A stretch of DNA of 32,448 bases from Winogradskyella sp. Its GTDB lineage: Bacteria; Bacteroidota; Bacteroidia; Flavobacteriales; Flavobacteriaceae. A program made the translations under genes and the position numbers. The notes beneath the pieces are model-generated. The model was not told the origin of the DNA, searched no databases, and saw only the letters and a list, made by a program, of their open reading frames with translations. This document shows, piece after piece, positions 17,244 through 24,930 of this stretch. Position 1 is the stretch's first letter, and the number at the start of each line of letters is the position of its first letter. Where the stretch lies: contig JASBSA010000002.1 of assembly GCA_030149175.1 (NCBI GenBank), forward strand, positions 1-32,448. The letters are read 5' to 3'.

Positions 17244-17567
17244 TTATTTAAACATATCCATACCAGGAATGTTAGGCATGCCTTCTTTTGCTACAGCAGC
17301 AATTTCAGCCTCGTTAACGTTAGTTGCTTTATCGATAGCTTTGTTAAGCGTTAAAATAAGATAATCCTCAAGCATTTCTTTGTCTTGTAATAAGTCATCA
17401 TCAATAGCAATAGACTTTATAGTTCTATTGGCTGTAATTGTTACTTTTAGTTTGCTATCACTGCTAGCCTCATCAATTAAGACTGTATTTAAACGTTCTT
17501 TAGTTTCTTGAACTTTTTTCTGAGCTTCTTTTAATTTACTCATCATTCCCATCATGTCTCCAAACAT
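17244..17567 (-). CDS. YbaB/EbfC-family nucleoid-associated protein
   Basis: A 107-residue DNA-binding protein. It begins [26 protein letters not shown], the Met-rich helical start typical of the family, followed by the central beta sheet ([20 protein letters not shown]) and a C-terminal helix ([20 protein letters not shown]). Family members form dimers that bind DNA with little sequence specificity and affect nucleoid structure. Often the gene sits beside dnaX or recR, but neither is here. It is read divergently from oligopeptidase B across a 78-base gap that carries its promoter box. Confidence 0.92.
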   Translation of the reverse strand: MFGDMMGMMSKLKEAQKKVQETKERLNTVLIDEASSDSKLKVTITANRTIKSIAIDDDLLQDKEMLEDYLILTLNKAIDKATNVNEAEIAAVAKEGMPNIPGMDMFK

Positions 17568-17593
17568 ATGTGTCTCTTTTAAAATTTACCATA

Positions 17594-17601
17594 CAAAATT
17601 A
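17594..17601 (-). promoter_or_regulatory. Bacteroidota -7 box for ybaB
   Basis: Minus strand TAATTTTG, a perfect TAnnTTTG about 26 bases before the start codon, in the divergent gap with oligopeptidase B. Confidence 0.5.
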
Positions 17602-17645
17602 CTAAATTGCGCCACTTTTTTAGATTAAAATTTTCTTAAAACCAT

Positions 17646-19709
17646 ATGGCAAAGACCTCAAGTATAAATCCACCGTTAGCAAAAAAGATTCCTCATGAGT
17701 TAGAAATACATGGTGATGTAAGAGTTGATAACTATTTCTGGATGAAAGATAGAGAGCATCCAGAGGTAATTGATTACTTAAAAGCTGAAAATGCCTACTG
17801 TGAAGTTCAAATGGCACATACCAAAGAGTTTCAGAAAGATTTATTTGAAGAAATGAAAGCCAGAATAAAAGAAGATGACTCTTCAGTACCTTATAAATAT
17901 AATGGTTATTGGTATATTACTAAGTTTGAAAAAGGTAAGGATTACCCCATTTACACTAGAAAAAAGGAATCTTTAGATAATCCGGAAGAATTACTTTTTG
18001 ATTGTAATAAAATGGCAGAAGGTCAGAGCTATTTTAAACTGGTAGGCATAAGTATCAGCCCAGATAACAAATTAGTATCGTATGGAGTTGACACAACAGG
18101 AAGAAGACAATATACAATTCAAGTTAAAGATTTATCTACACATAAAGTCCATAAAGACAATATAGAAAATACTACGGGTTCATCAACCTGGGCAAATGAT
18201 AATAAAACACTGTTTTACACAAAAAAAGATCCGGTAACGCTTAGGGCATATCAAATTTTTAGACATAAACTAGGTTCAAAGCAAGAAGATACATTGATTT
18301 TTCAAGAGGGAGACGAAACCTTTGGCACAGCAATCTATAAGTCAAAATCCAGAAAGTATATCATCATTGCTTGTTATAGTACTTTAACCAACGAGTATCA
18401 TATTCTCAATGCAGATCATCCAGATAAGAAATTTGAAGTTTTTCAACCACGTATTAGGGGATTAGAGTATAGCATTTCACATTATAACGGTTACTTCTAT
18501 ATCTTAACCAATAAGGACAAAGCCACTAATTTTAAGCTAATGAAATGTACAGAGCACAATAGGGCTTTGGAAAATTGGCAAGAGGTTATTCCGCACAGAA
18601 AGGACGTACTGTTAGAAAATATAGATATTTTCAAAAATTATTTAGTAGTTAGTGAACGCAATAATGGTCTTAATAAAATAAGAATTAAACGTTGGGATGA
18701 TACAGAAGACTATTACCTTCCTTTCGATAATGAAACTTATACAGCATACACAACAACCAATGTAGAGTTTGATACCGAAAACTTGCGTTATGCCTACAAT
18801 GCCTTGACAACACCAGCTTCGGTTCTAGAATTTAATATGAAAACCAAAACTAAAACAGTTCTAAAGGAGCAAGAGGTTTTAGGAGGTGATTTCAGAAAAG
18901 AAAATTATACATCCGAGCGTATTTGGGCAACGGCCGATGATGGTGCCAAAATCCCAATGTCAATAGTTTATAAAAAAGGAATAAAAAAAGACGGAAATAA
19001 TCCTTTATTACAATATGCTTATGGTAGTTATGGTTCTACAGTTGACCCGTATTTTTCATCAATACGATTAAGCTTGCTAGATAGAGGTTTCATTTATGTT
19101 ATTACTCATGTAAGAGGTGGAGAGTATTTGGGTAGACAATGGTATGAAGATGGAAAACTTTTAAAAAAGAAAAATACATTTTCAGATTTTATAGCTTGTT
19201 CGATACATTTGATTAAAGAAAGGTACACATCCTCAAAGCATTTATATGCCATGGGAGGCAGTGCAGGTGGTTTATTGGTAGGTGCTGTAATTAATATGGC
19301 ACCAGAGTTGTATAATGGTATTATAGCGGCAGTACCTTTTGTAGATGTTGTAACTACGATGTTAGACGATTCTATTCCTTTAACAACAGGAGAATATGAT
19401 GAATGGGGAAATCCTAACGATAAACTATATTACGAATACATGAAATCATATTCACCTTACGATAATATTGAAGCGAGAGAATACCCTAATATATTAGTTA
19501 CAGCAGGTTTACATGACTCTCAAGTACAATACTGGGAGCCAGCAAAATGGGTTGCAAAGCTGAGGTATTTAAAAACAGACAATAATAAACTATATCTAAA
19601 AACTAATATGGATGCTGGACATGGTGGTGCTTCAGGACGTTTTGAAAGCATCAAGGAAGACGCAGAAGAATTTGCTTTTCTGTTAGATTTAGAAGGTATT
19701 TCGAGTTGA
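17646..19709 (+). CDS. ptrB: Oligopeptidase B (S9 family serine peptidase)
   Basis: A 687-residue cytoplasmic serine peptidase of the prolyl-oligopeptidase clan, close to the ~686 residues of E. coli oligopeptidase B. It cleaves short peptides after basic residues. The N-terminal beta-propeller spans about 70-400. The alpha/beta-hydrolase domain holds the nucleophile S539 in AMGGSAGG, D624 in TAGLHDSQV and H659 in NMDAGHGG; the spacing between these matches the E. coli enzyme. There is no signal peptide. Landmarks such as KIPHELEIHGDVRVDNYFWMKDR at the N-terminus support the chosen start. Transcribed alone, with no obvious terminator before the capA promoter. Confidence 0.95.
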   Translation: MAKTSSINPPLAKKIPHELEIHGDVRVDNYFWMKDREHPEVIDYLKAENAYCEVQMAHTKEFQKDLFEEMKARIKEDDSSVPYKYNGYWYITKFEKGKDYPIYTRKKESLDNPEELLFDCNKMAEGQSYFKLVGISISPDNKLVSYGVDTTGRRQYTIQVKDLSTHKVHKDNIENTTGSSTWANDNKTLFYTKKDPVTLRAYQIFRHKLGSKQEDTLIFQEGDETFGTAIYKSKSRKYIIIACYSTLTNEYHILNADHPDKKFEVFQPRIRGLEYSISHYNGYFYILTNKDKATNFKLMKCTEHNRALENWQEVIPHRKDVLLENIDIFKNYLVVSERNNGLNKIRIKRWDDTEDYYLPFDNETYTAYTTTNVEFDTENLRYAYNALTTPASVLEFNMKTKTKTVLKEQEVLGGDFRKENYTSERIWATADDGAKIPMSIVYKKGIKKDGNNPLLQYAYGSYGSTVDPYFSSIRLSLLDRGFIYVITHVRGGEYLGRQWYEDGKLLKKKNTFSDFIACSIHLIKERYTSSKHLYAMGGSAGGLLVGAVINMAPELYNGIIAAVPFVDVVTTMLDDSIPLTTGEYDEWGNPNDKLYYEYMKSYSPYDNIEAREYPNILVTAGLHDSQVQYWEPAKWVAKLRYLKTDNNKLYLKTNMDAGHGGASGRFESIKEDAEEFAFLLDLEGISS

Positions 19710-19733
19710 TTTAAAAAAAAATCATTAGTTTTG
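19706..19733 (+). promoter_or_regulatory. Bacteroidota promoter for capA
   Basis: TTG (19706-19708), 17-base spacer, TAGTTTTG (19726-19733): both elements of the Bacteroidota housekeeping promoter with accepted spacing. Transcription would start near 19741, about 40 bases before the start codon. The -33 box overlaps the last codons of oligopeptidase B. Confidence 0.65.
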
Positions 19734-19744
19734 CGAGGTTTTAG

Positions 19745-19763
19745 AGTGTAATCATTTTACACT
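19745..19763 (+). promoter_or_regulatory. Perfect dyad in the capA leader
   Basis: AGTGTAA-TCATT-TTACACT is a perfect 7-bp dyad with a 5-base centre, just after the expected transcription start and 17 bases before the capA start codon. It could be a repressor operator or a small leader hairpin. There is no T-run, so it is not a terminator. Confidence 0.5.
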
Positions 19764-19779
19764 TGATTAAATAGCATTT

Positions 19780-20817
19780 ATGGACAAAAACAAAAATGTA
19801 TTTGATAATGTATTACAACTTATAGGTAATACACCACTTATCAAGCTAAATAGAATGACCGCAGACTTCGAAGGCGATTTTTATGCTAAAGTAGAAGCGT
19901 TTAATCCAGGTCATTCATCAAAGGACAGAATTGCACTACACATTATTGAAGAAGCTGAGCGCCAAGGCATTTTAACACCTGGTGATACAATCATAGAAAC
20001 TACCTCTGGTAATACAGGGTTTAGCATAGCTATGGTTAGTATTATCAAAGGTTACGAGTGTATTTTGGCTGTAAGTTCCAAATCTTCAGCAGATAAGATA
20101 GACATGCTAAGATCTATGGGAGCTAAGGTATATGTTTGCCCAGCTCACGTTAATGCAGATGATTCAAGGTCTTATTATCAAGTAGCAAAACGATTACACG
20201 AAGAGATTAAAGGCTCAATTTATATCAATCAATATTTTAATCAATTAAATATTGATGCACATTATAATTCCACAGGTCGAGAAATTTGGAATCAAACAAA
20301 TGGAGAAATTACGCATTTGGTTGCATGTAGTGGTACAGGTGGAACTATCTCTGGAATTGCTAAATACTTAAAAGAGCAAAATCCTAATGTAAAGATAATC
20401 GGAGTGGATGCCTACGGATCTGTTTTGCAAAAATATCATGAAACCAGAGAGTTTGATGAAAAGGAAATTTACCCATATAGAATTGAAGGTTTAGGAAAGA
20501 ATTTAATTCCTACAGCGACGGATTTTGATGCTATTGATAGATTTGTAAAGGTAACTGACGAGGAAAGTGCGCATACAGCAAGGGAAATTTCTAATACAGA
20601 AGGTTTGTTTGTTGGTTACACTAGTGGTGCTGCAATGCAGGCTATAAAGCAATTAAACGAAGAAGGAGAGTTTAAGCCATCAGATAAAATTGTAGTTGTT
20701 TTTCCAGACCATGGATCACGTTACATGAGTAAAGTATATAGTGATAAGTGGATGGAAGACCAAGGCTTTTTTGATAGTAAAAATGAAGTCTCTACAACCA
20801 TTCAGTACATCAAGTAA
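19780..20817 (+). CDS. capA: Cystathionine-beta-synthase-like enzyme, candidate cysteate synthase
   Basis: A 345-residue fold-II PLP enzyme. K48 in NPGHSSKDR binds PLP, the TTSGNTG loop (74-80) and the phosphate-binding CSGTGGT loop (183-189) are intact, and [12 protein letters not shown] resembles cystathionine beta-synthase more than CysK/CysM. There is no regulatory CBS pair. CapA of Capnocytophaga is a CBS-related enzyme that makes cysteate from O-phosphoserine and sulfite. The gene here lies directly upstream of the cysteate acyltransferase, which makes the same role likely. Ordinary cysteine synthase or cystathionine beta-synthase activity remains possible. It has its own promoter, a leader dyad and a terminator, so it is a single-gene transcript beside capB. 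Confidence 0.75.
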   Translation: MDKNKNVFDNVLQLIGNTPLIKLNRMTADFEGDFYAKVEAFNPGHSSKDRIALHIIEEAERQGILTPGDTIIETTSGNTGFSIAMVSIIKGYECILAVSSKSSADKIDMLRSMGAKVYVCPAHVNADDSRSYYQVAKRLHEEIKGSIYINQYFNQLNIDAHYNSTGREIWNQTNGEITHLVACSGTGGTISGIAKYLKEQNPNVKIIGVDAYGSVLQKYHETREFDEKEIYPYRIEGLGKNLIPTATDFDAIDRFVKVTDEESAHTAREISNTEGLFVGYTSGAAMQAIKQLNEEGEFKPSDKIVVVFPDHGSRYMSKVYSDKWMEDQGFFDSKNEVSTTIQYIK

Positions 20818-20837
20818 AATATATGATCAAGAAAATT

Positions 20838-20867
20838 AAAGCCTGCCTTCTAATGGTAGGCTTTTTT
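20838..20867 (+). terminator. Intrinsic terminator after capA
   Basis: Stem AAAGCCTGCC / GGTAGGCTTT (20838-20847 with 20855-20864, one G-T pair), 7-base loop, followed by T's. Confidence 0.85.
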
Positions 20868-20928
20868 ATGTTTAAAACTTAGTGAATACTTAGGTGAAAT
20901 TATATTATGCAGTCATAATAATATTACC

Positions 20929-20936
20929 TAATTTTG
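20929..20936 (+). promoter_or_regulatory. Bacteroidota -7 box for capB
   Basis: TAATTTTG, a perfect TAnnTTTG, about 86 bases before the capB start codon; no clear TTG at -33. It implies an untranslated leader of roughly 80 bases. Confidence 0.55.
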
Positions 20937-21021
20937 TTCACACTAATAAAACTAAATTAAAACTAAAATCTCTTCTATAACTCTTACAGTTTTAGAGAGT
21001 GATTAATGGCAAACGCAACGT

Positions 21022-22281
21022 ATGAAGGATTTATTTGAAAAGATTTATCGAGATAAGGGACCTTTAGGAAAGTGGGCAGCACAAGCGGAAGGTTATTTTG
21101 TATTTCCAAAGCTAGAAGGAGAAATTTCAAATAGAATGAAGTTTCAAGGAAAAGAGGTGATTACTTGGAGTATAAATGACTATTTAGGTCTAGCTAATCA
21201 TCCAGAAGTGAGAAAAGTAGATGCTGAAGCTGCTGCAAAATATGGTTCTGCTTACCCTATGGGAGCTCGTATGATGTCTGGTCATACAGAGTTGCACGAA
21301 CAATTACAAAATGAATTAGCAGCATTTGTTAGTAAAGAAGCAGCTTATCTGCTTAACTTTGGTTATCAAGGTATGGTGTCTACCATAGACGCCTTAGTTT
21401 CTAAAGATGATATTATTGTCTACGATGTAGATGCACACGCTTGTATTATTGATGGTGTTCGTTTGCACATGGGAAAACGTTTTACATACAAGCATAATGA
21501 TGTAGAAAGTTTAGAAAAAAACCTTGAAAGAGCTACAAAAATGGCTGAGCAAACAGGTGGAGGAATCTTAGTGATTTCAGAAGGTGTGTTTGGTATGCGT
21601 GGCGAGCAAGGACGTTTAAAAGAAATAGTTGCTCTAAAGAAGAAATTCAATTTTAGATTATTTGTAGATGATGCACACGGCTTTGGAACTCTAGGAAAAA
21701 CAGGTGCTGGTACAGGCGAGGAGCAAGGTGTGCAAGACGATATTGATGTGTATTTTGCAACATTTGCTAAATCTATGGCAAGTACAGGTGCATTTATTGC
21801 TGGAGATCAAGAAATAATAGACTATTTAAAGTATAACCTGCGTTCGCAGATGTTTGCTAAGTCGTTACAAATGCAACTTGTTGTAGGTGCATTAAAACGA
21901 TTAGATATGTTACGAACCATGCCTGAGCTTAAGCAAAACCTTTGGACGATTGTTAACGCATTACAATCTGGATTAAAAGAGCGTGGTTTTGATATTGGAA
22001 CAACTCAGAGTTGTGTAACGCCAGTATATTTAAAAGGTAGCATTCCTGAAGCAATGGCTTTAGTGAAAGATCTTCGTGAAAACCATGGAATATTCTGTTC
22101 TATAGTAGTTTACCCTGTAATACCTAAAGGATTAATTTTATTAAGAATGATTCCTACAGCAACACATACATTACAAGATGTACAGGAAACATTAGACGCA
22201 TTCGATGCTATTAGAGAGCGTTTAGTAAATGGAACTTACAAAAGAATGTCTGCGGCTTTAATGGCAGCAATGGGCGAATAG
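21022..22281 (+). CDS. capB: Cysteate acyltransferase (3-ketocapnine synthase), serine-palmitoyltransferase-like
   Basis: A 419-residue alpha-oxoamine synthase using PLP. It has NDYLGLANHP and the AYPMGARMMSGHTELH region, the PLP-stacking His H139 (DVDAHACIIDG), DDAHGFGTLG (D217, H219) and the Schiff-base lysine K250 in FATFAKSMASTG. The related enzyme SulA of Alistipes has PLP on Lys251 and a second lysine at 281, which is Ala in serine palmitoyltransferases. Here K280 (MFAKS) sits exactly 30 residues after K250. This supports condensation of cysteate with a fatty acyl thioester to give 3-ketocapnine, the committed step to sulfonolipids, which matter for gliding in Flavobacteria. Cytoplasmic, no signal peptide. 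Confidence 0.85.
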   Translation: MKDLFEKIYRDKGPLGKWAAQAEGYFVFPKLEGEISNRMKFQGKEVITWSINDYLGLANHPEVRKVDAEAAAKYGSAYPMGARMMSGHTELHEQLQNELAAFVSKEAAYLLNFGYQGMVSTIDALVSKDDIIVYDVDAHACIIDGVRLHMGKRFTYKHNDVESLEKNLERATKMAEQTGGGILVISEGVFGMRGEQGRLKEIVALKKKFNFRLFVDDAHGFGTLGKTGAGTGEEQGVQDDIDVYFATFAKSMASTGAFIAGDQEIIDYLKYNLRSQMFAKSLQMQLVVGALKRLDMLRTMPELKQNLWTIVNALQSGLKERGFDIGTTQSCVTPVYLKGSIPEAMALVKDLRENHGIFCSIVVYPVIPKGLILLRMIPTATHTLQDVQETLDAFDAIRERLVNGTYKRMSAALMAAMGE

Positions 22282-22304
22282 TTTCTTGAGATAAAACTGA
22301 TAAA

Positions 22305-22340
22305 TAAAAAAGGCTTTGCTAACAGCAAAGCTTTTTTTTT
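22305..22340. terminator. Bidirectional terminator between capB and the GNAT gene
   Basis: Stem GCTTTGCT / AGCAAAGC (22313-22320 with 22324-22331), loop AAC, with an A-run on the left and a T-run on the right, serving the two converging genes. Confidence 0.85.
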
Positions 22341-22343
22341 GAT

Positions 22344-23462
22344 TTATAAATCTTTTCTAAATGTTTTTCGTCTTTTGTAGACAACAGGGTCAAAATGCTT
22401 CCAGATTTTTTTAATGGCCTCGTTATCTTCTAGTTCAGGTGTTCTGTAACACGTCTTGATACCTTTTTCTTTGAAGGTTTTATAATATTCGTTAAATATT
22501 AAGGCATGTACTCCTTTATTTTGATATTCTGGATGTATACCTATTAAATAAAATATAGCGTCCTTATTGTTTTTCTTTGCCTTCAATAAATGTAAAAATC
22601 CAAAAGGGAATAGTTTACCATTAGTTTTTTTTAAAGCCTTGGCAAAGCTAGGCATAACAATGGCAAACCCAACGAGTTTGTTATTTGCGTCCATAACGAA
22701 CTTTATGTATTCAGGATTTACAAAGCCAATAAACTTTTTCTTGAAATATTTTTTCTGTAAATCTGTGACTTCAACAAAAGATGAGAGTGATGCATAGCTT
22801 TCGTTGAATAAATCAAACATTTCATCTACGTAAGGCATTAATTCTTCAGTCTTGTCAAATTTTAATGCTCTGAGCTTATATCTTTGCTTTATTAGAGATT
22901 GCGCTTTAGTAAATGTTTCTGGTTTAACATTGCTAAAAGGGAATTTGCTCTCGGCATATTCTTTTTCTATAGTGTACCCATGATGCTTGTAATGGTCTAT
23001 ATAGTAAGGATAATTATACCAAGTCATCATAGAAGCGATGCTATCAAATCCTTCTGTCAACACACCAACTTTATCCATATTAGAAAACCCTACAGGACCT
23101 TCAGCGTATTTTAGTTTATTTTGTTTGCCAATATCTTCAACTGTTTTAAGAAGTGCTTTACTGACTTCGAAATCATCAACAAAGTCAAACCAGCCAAAAC
23201 GCATTTTTTTAATCTTCTGCTTTTCAACCTCCAGCCAATTCACAATAGCAGCGATTCTTCCAACGACTTCATTTCCTTTATAAGCAAGAAAAAAACGAGC
23301 TTCAGCATCATTAAATATTGGGTTTTTGTCCTTATTAAAGGTTTCTAACTCTTGCTTTATAATTGGAGGAACCCAGTACTCCGAGTCTTTATAGAGTGAA
23401 AACGGAAACTTAACAAAGGTTTTTAAGCCTTTTCGAGTTGTAACTTCTTTAACTGTTATCAT
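22344..23462 (-). CDS. GNAT-fold N-acyltransferase family protein, candidate capnine N-acyltransferase
   Basis: A 372-residue cytoplasmic protein of the large GNAT-like family related to E. coli YghO. Typical blocks are FVKFPFSLYKDSEYWVPP, the FLAYKGNEVVGRIAAIVN strand, MRFGWFDFVDD, the GPVGFSNMDKVGVLTEGFD and WYNYPYYIDHYKHHGY region, and the C-terminal acyl-CoA-binding GNAT core (IFYLIGIHPEYQNKGVHALIFNEYY). Bacterial ceramide synthase (bCerS) of Caulobacter has this fold. Because the gene ends 63 bases from capB, a role in N-acylating capnine to mature sulfonolipid is plausible, though unproven. It is the second gene of an operon, starting 8 bases after the outer-membrane protein gene. Confidence 0.75.
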   Translation of the reverse strand: MITVKEVTTRKGLKTFVKFPFSLYKDSEYWVPPIIKQELETFNKDKNPIFNDAEARFFLAYKGNEVVGRIAAIVNWLEVEKQKIKKMRFGWFDFVDDFEVSKALLKTVEDIGKQNKLKYAEGPVGFSNMDKVGVLTEGFDSIASMMTWYNYPYYIDHYKHHGYTIEKEYAESKFPFSNVKPETFTKAQSLIKQRYKLRALKFDKTEELMPYVDEMFDLFNESYASLSSFVEVTDLQKKYFKKKFIGFVNPEYIKFVMDANNKLVGFAIVMPSFAKALKKTNGKLFPFGFLHLLKAKKNNKDAIFYLIGIHPEYQNKGVHALIFNEYYKTFKEKGIKTCYRTPELEDNEAIKKIWKHFDPVVYKRRKTFRKDL

Positions 23463-23470
23463 GTGGGAAT

Positions 23471-24457
23471 TTATAAACCATCAGAATCAAAATTATCCTC
23501 TTTTCTTTTCTTCTTTCGTTTTTTCTTAAAGTTACCTGTGTTACCATTACCATTGTCAATTTCCTTGTCTTTGTGAAAATCTAAACGGTAAGAGGCCCCA
23601 AAAGCAATATTGAATACGGAAGGAGTGTCTTTAGTATTAAAAGCAATATTAGCATCTAGCTGAAAATCTTTTGTCCATAAGTAGGCACCACCAACCCTAA
23701 AAATATTATCGGCATAGAAATCGCTACTAATACCTTGTGCTTCACCAAATACCACCCATTGCGGTGTAAAAGAGTGCGTAAGGGTAAAGATATATTGAAA
23801 GTCAGAATAATCAGATCCAATCCTATCTTTTATTAAATTCATAACAAATACCCAACCACCATTAAAATTGTTTTGAGTGGCAATCATAACTTTTGGACTT
23901 ATTCCGCTTTGATCACTAGAATTACTAAAAGCAGTATAAGGTACAAAAGGATTGTTTTTAGTGTCAAAATTTGCACCTGCATATATCGATACTGCCGGAA
24001 TTAAAGATTTCCACTGAAATTTTCTGTTAGCATGATAACTGTATAAGTTTGGCTTAGCTTCTTCAGCATTTTTATAGGGATCATAAACTAAATATTTAGC
24101 CCCAAGAGTTAGGTTTCTAAAATTAGCACGCTTGTCTTCAAAAGGAACTGAAGAACTATTGTAGGTAACATTATCGTTTTGATAGATGCCATCTAATGAA
24201 ATCTCAAGCTGCTCAAACAATAACCCATATCTAATCGAAAAATCTATACCAAACCCTGATATTTCATACTGTAAAGGGGTATGTTCTTCATTCACAGTAT
24301 AGGCACCGACCTCAGCTTGAACTACATTAGTACCTACTGAAAATGCACTTTCTGAAACTCCGGGACGGTTAGAGTTTATTACTTCTGTGTATTGAGCATT
24401 TGCCAAATTGTAAGTCAGTACTAAAAGAAGAATAAAAAAGGATTTGAGAACTCTCAT
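23471..24457 (-). CDS. Outer-membrane beta-barrel-type protein (phenol MetA-like transporter family)
   Basis: A protein of 328 residues from the ATG at 24457-24455. That start gives a clean signal peptide (MRVLKSFFILLLVLTYNLANAQ); a TTG seven codons upstream is less likely. The mature part alternates amphipathic beta strands (SFSVGTNVVQAEVGAYTV, FGIDFSIRYGL, NLTLGAKYLVYD, FNIAFGASYRLDF) like the MetA-pathway transporter family of outer-membrane proteins. The C-terminal 40 residues are a Gly/Asn then Lys/Arg-rich tail ending in an acidic stretch. It is cotranscribed with the GNAT gene (8-base gap). Substrate is unknown; a link to outer-membrane sulfonolipid is suggested only by position. Confidence 0.75.
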   Translation of the reverse strand: MRVLKSFFILLLVLTYNLANAQYTEVINSNRPGVSESAFSVGTNVVQAEVGAYTVNEEHTPLQYEISGFGIDFSIRYGLLFEQLEISLDGIYQNDNVTYNSSSVPFEDKRANFRNLTLGAKYLVYDPYKNAEEAKPNLYSYHANRKFQWKSLIPAVSIYAGANFDTKNNPFVPYTAFSNSSDQSGISPKVMIATQNNFNGGWVFVMNLIKDRIGSDYSDFQYIFTLTHSFTPQWVVFGEAQGISSDFYADNIFRVGGAYLWTKDFQLDANIAFNTKDTPSVFNIAFGASYRLDFHKDKEIDNGNGNTGNFKKKRKKKRKEDNFDSDGL

Positions 24458-24537
24458 TATTTTTTGCTTTAAATTCAAATATATAGATTTTAATGTTTTT
24501 TTAAGGAAATATAACGGAATATAAGTAACTATAATTG

Positions 24538-24545
24538 TATTTTTG
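24538..24545 (+). promoter_or_regulatory. Bacteroidota -7 box for the DUF4834 gene
   Basis: TATTTTTG, a perfect TAnnTTTG, 37 bases before the start codon of the DUF4834 gene; no -33 TTG seen. Confidence 0.5.
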
Positions 24546-24582
24546 GACTTTACTTTTATTTATGCTAAATAAGGCATCTTAG

Positions 24583-24855
24583 ATGGGTTTATTAAGAACA
24601 ATACTAATTATTCTTTTGGTTTGGTACGGATTAAAGATCCTCTCTAGGCTTTTTGCTCCATTACTGGTCAAATTTGTGGCTAAAAAAGCCGAAGAACGTT
24701 TTGGACAGCAGTTTGGCGGTTTTCAGAATCAATCACAACAGCACAAGGAGCAAAAGCGTAAAGAAGGTGAAACCGTTATCGATAAAATGCCAAATCGTCA
24801 AAAATCATCTAACGACAAGGTGGGTGAGTATATAGATTACGAAGAGATAGATTGA
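24583..24855 (+). CDS. DUF4834 family small membrane protein
   Basis: A 90-residue protein typical of Flavobacteriia. One N-terminal membrane segment (LLRTILIILLVWYGLKILSRLF) is followed by a basic stretch, a Gln/Lys-rich hydrophilic linker (about 45-70) and the conserved acidic end VGEYIDYEEID. Topology is probably N-out or hairpin-anchored with the tail in the cytoplasm. Function is unknown. In many relatives it stands immediately before the YfhO gene, as here (75-base gap), which hints at shared expression with envelope-polysaccharide genes. Confidence 0.85.
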   Translation: MGLLRTILIILLVWYGLKILSRLFAPLLVKFVAKKAEERFGQQFGGFQNQSQQHKEQKRKEGETVIDKMPNRQKSSNDKVGEYIDYEEID

Positions 24856-24930
24856 TATAAGTGACCTCAAACTTGAGATTATCATTAAAATTTAATTACT
24901 TTTCAGTCTGAATTATTTAGTTACTTTTTC

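Noticed and set aside
22344-23462. GNAT gene as a simple acetyltransferase for antibiotic or ribosomal substrates
   Set aside because: Length and conserved blocks match the large YghO-like group, not the ~150-200 residue small-molecule acetyltransferases.
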